A DNA stretch of 35,237 nt from contig JAUIMF010000032.1 in NCBI GenBank assembly GCA_030433415.1, positions 1-35,237 on the forward strand. The letters run 5' to 3'. Source of the stretch: Gammaproteobacteria bacterium (GTDB taxonomy: Bacteria; Pseudomonadota; Gammaproteobacteria; Pseudomonadales; Halieaceae). The position numbers were made by a program, and so were the translations under genes. Below are positions 34,525-35,237 of the stretch, in pieces; position 1 is the first letter of the stretch; each line of letters begins with the position of its first letter. Below the pieces are notes generated by a model. The model was not told the DNA's origin, did not search any database, and worked only from the letters and a program-made list of their open reading frames with translations.

Positions 34525-34540
34525 AACTCTGTAACCCTTT
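34507..34540. terminator. Bidirectional terminator shared by integrase and tRNA-Arg
   Basis: A 10-bp perfect stem AAAGGGTTAC (34507-34516) with GTAACCCTTT (34531-34540). On the plus strand it is followed by TTTGATTTTATT-like sequence; on the minus strand by a run of seven T and ATTT. The integrase stop codon is in the loop. It can end the integrase message on the plus strand and the tRNA transcript on the minus strand. Confidence 0.82.
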
Positions 34541-34548
34541 GATTTTAT

Positions 34549-34593
34549 TGGCGCGCCCGGCACGATTCGAACGTGCGACCGCCTGGTTCGTAG
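34549..34593 (-). repeat. Right attachment site (3' half of intact tRNA-Arg)
   Basis: 45 bp identical to 9332-9376 except for two positions. It spans the CCA end, acceptor 3' strand, T arm, variable loop and anticodon loop. As the integrase-proximal copy it derives from the island and restores the tRNA. Confidence 0.9.
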
Positions 34594-34625
34594 CCAGGTA
34601 CTCTATCCAGCTGAGCTACGGGCGC
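34549..34625 (-). tRNA. tRNA-Arg (anticodon ACG)
   Basis: 77 nt with all cloverleaf elements. The acceptor stem is GCGCCCG/CGGGCGC with discriminator G and encoded CCA. The D arm has AGCTCAGCTGGATAGAGT. The anticodon stem is CCTGG/CCAGG with loop CTACGAA, giving anticodon ACG, and the T arm is GCACG-TTCGAAT-CGTGC. It serves as the integration site of the island; its 3' half was supplied by the island. Confidence 0.97.
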
Positions 34626-34944
34626 GAAGGGCGTGCATAGTAGTGATATGGCCTCTAGAGGTCAAGAGCCACCTGCCCAAGCCACCTGCCCAAGAGCCAC
34701 CTGCCCAAGCACTGAAACAGCCTCCGTATCAATAACGCTACTCACTTCAGGTCCTCGCACCTGGTCACAGGTCTCGTTTCGCGATTTTCGTGACCCGATA
34801 TCGCGTCATAGCTTGAGCCAAATCAATGGGACCGCGTTCCCGCATGCAACCTTGTCGTGAGAATATCAGTAGAAATTTCACTAATAAGATGTCGAGTGCA
34901 TTCCCGCACTCGTGGAGTCTCGCGATGACGTCAGGGGTTACACT
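34626..34944. other. Intergenic region between tRNA-Arg and the SCO gene
   Basis: About 320 bp with no credible gene. It contains a short tandem repeat (34668-34708) and a 7-bp hairpin CGAGTGC-ATTCCC-GCACTCG (34893-34912) that lies just ahead of the SCO gene. The tRNA promoter must lie in the left part, but I see no convincing -35/-10 pair. Confidence 0.7.
34668..34708 (+). repeat. Short tandem repeat GCCACCTGCCCAA
   Basis: Three exact copies of the 13-bp unit GCCACCTGCCCAA at 34668-34680, 34681-34693 and 34696-34708; GA separates the last two. It lies upstream of the tRNA on the host side and probably arose by replication slippage. Confidence 0.85.
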
Positions 34945-35237
34945 GTGACCACCTCTGCCATCAAGGTAGAGCCCCGTCCGCACGCCAACCAACGGTCGAT
35001 GCTGGTCACCATTGCCCTGGTTGTACTGCTCGCCGCCGCTGCGCCCCTCGCCTTTCTCTACCGGGGCGATCACTACGGCCTGGCCAGCAACCGTCCGGCC
35101 GCCGATTTCATGCTTCGCGACACGCTCGGGCAGGCCCGCAGCCTGGCCGATTTTCACGGTCAGTACGTGTACCTGATGTTTGGGTATCTGAACTGCCCCG
35201 ACGTCTGCCACACCCAGGCGCTGCTCTTCGAAGAGAT
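34945..35237 (+). CDS. SCO1/SenC family copper chaperone, 3' partial
   Basis: The first 97 codons are in the window and the gene runs off the right edge. It starts with GTG (VTTSAIKVEPRPHAN) after AGGGG. One membrane anchor (about 20-40; MLVTIALVVLLAAAAPLAFLY) is followed by the thioredoxin-like domain (FMLRDTLGQARSLADFHGQYVYLMFGYLNCPDVC) with the CxxxC copper site CPDVC. SCO proteins deliver copper to CuA of cytochrome oxidase and possibly of NosZ. The gene is outside the island, so it is a host gene. Confidence 0.9.
   Translation, partial: MTTSAIKVEPRPHANQRSMLVTIALVVLLAAAAPLAFLYRGDHYGLASNRPAADFMLRDTLGQARSLADFHGQYVYLMFGYLNCPDVCHTQALLFEE

Larger units (their letters stand above)
9332..34593. 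mobile_element. Denitrification genomic island integrated in tRNA-Arg(ACG)
   Basis: The region is bounded by 45-bp direct repeats of the 3' half of a tRNA-Arg gene (9332-9376 and 34549-34593; 43 of 45 identical). A tyrosine integrase is encoded 24 bp inside the right repeat and reads toward it, the classic layout of a tRNA-targeting island. Arm-type repeats TGTCGGAAAAACGTCGGAA occur just inside both ends. The cargo is nor, nos and NO-response genes plus a putative large structured RNA. The core comprises an integrase, an excisionase-like protein, a small HTH protein and a replication-type winged-helix protein. No relaxase, type IV secretion or phage structural genes are seen, so it is at best mobilisable with help. 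The boundaries are well supported; present-day mobility is inferred. Confidence 0.92.

Noticed and set aside
9332..34593. Prophage or conjugative element
   Set aside because: No capsid, tail, lysis, relaxase, coupling protein or type IV secretion genes between the att sites.
34668..34708. CRISPR-like array
   Set aside because: Units are 13 bp, directly adjacent or 2 bp apart, with no spacers; a simple tandem repeat. No other CRISPR pattern was seen in the window.

Overview
The window is GC-rich DNA with gammaproteobacterial gene content. The housekeeping flanks fit a marine, aerobic, heterotrophic gammaproteobacterium, perhaps of the Halieaceae (OM60/NOR5) type; that placement is inferred from gene order and protein style, not from a marker gene. 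Three parts can be separated.

(1) Left flank, 1-9331. A subtilisin-like protease is cut by the window edge. A minus-strand block follows: a DEDDh exonuclease, a cNMP/CBS/DUF294 nucleotidyltransferase-like protein, a small membrane-anchored protein, a two-subunit sodium:solute symporter (DUF4212 plus SSS) and a DcaP-like porin. An IS481-family element (8032-9318) with doubled terminal repeats sits immediately upstream of the porin gene.

(2) A genomic island of about 25.2 kb, 9332-34593, integrated in a tRNA-Arg(ACG) gene. The intact tRNA lies at the right border (34549-34625, minus). A displaced 45-bp copy of its 3' half lies at the left border (9332-9376). A tyrosine integrase, an excisionase-like protein, a second small HTH protein and a replication-type winged-helix protein sit at the right end. 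The cargo is the last two steps of denitrification. NO to N2O is covered by norC-norB-norQ-norD with nnrS, nnrU, an Rrf2/NsrR regulator, two hemerythrin-type proteins, a CopD-like and a DUF4870-like membrane protein. N2O to N2 is covered by nosR-nosZ-nosD-nosF-nosY-nosL-nosX, with a divergent OprC/NosA-type copper receptor and a His-rich DUF2946-like protein. No nitrate or nitrite reductase and no conjugation genes are visible. The island therefore looks like a mobile package for detoxifying or respiring NO and N2O made elsewhere. Three intergenic regions, which govern all these operons except nnrU, each carry a TTGAY-N4-GTCRT (FNR/DNR-like) site and an ATRCATG-type palindrome (NsrR-like candidate), which suggests coordinated NO control.

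(3) Between the nos operon and the integration module, about 31160-32060 holds no credible protein gene. It is packed with around twenty perfect or wobble-containing stem-loops and a recurring GGTAAG motif. This looks like a large, ornate structured RNA carried by the island, and it is the most novel feature of the window.

Right of the tRNA the host chromosome resumes with the start of a SCO1/SenC copper chaperone gene, cut by the window edge.
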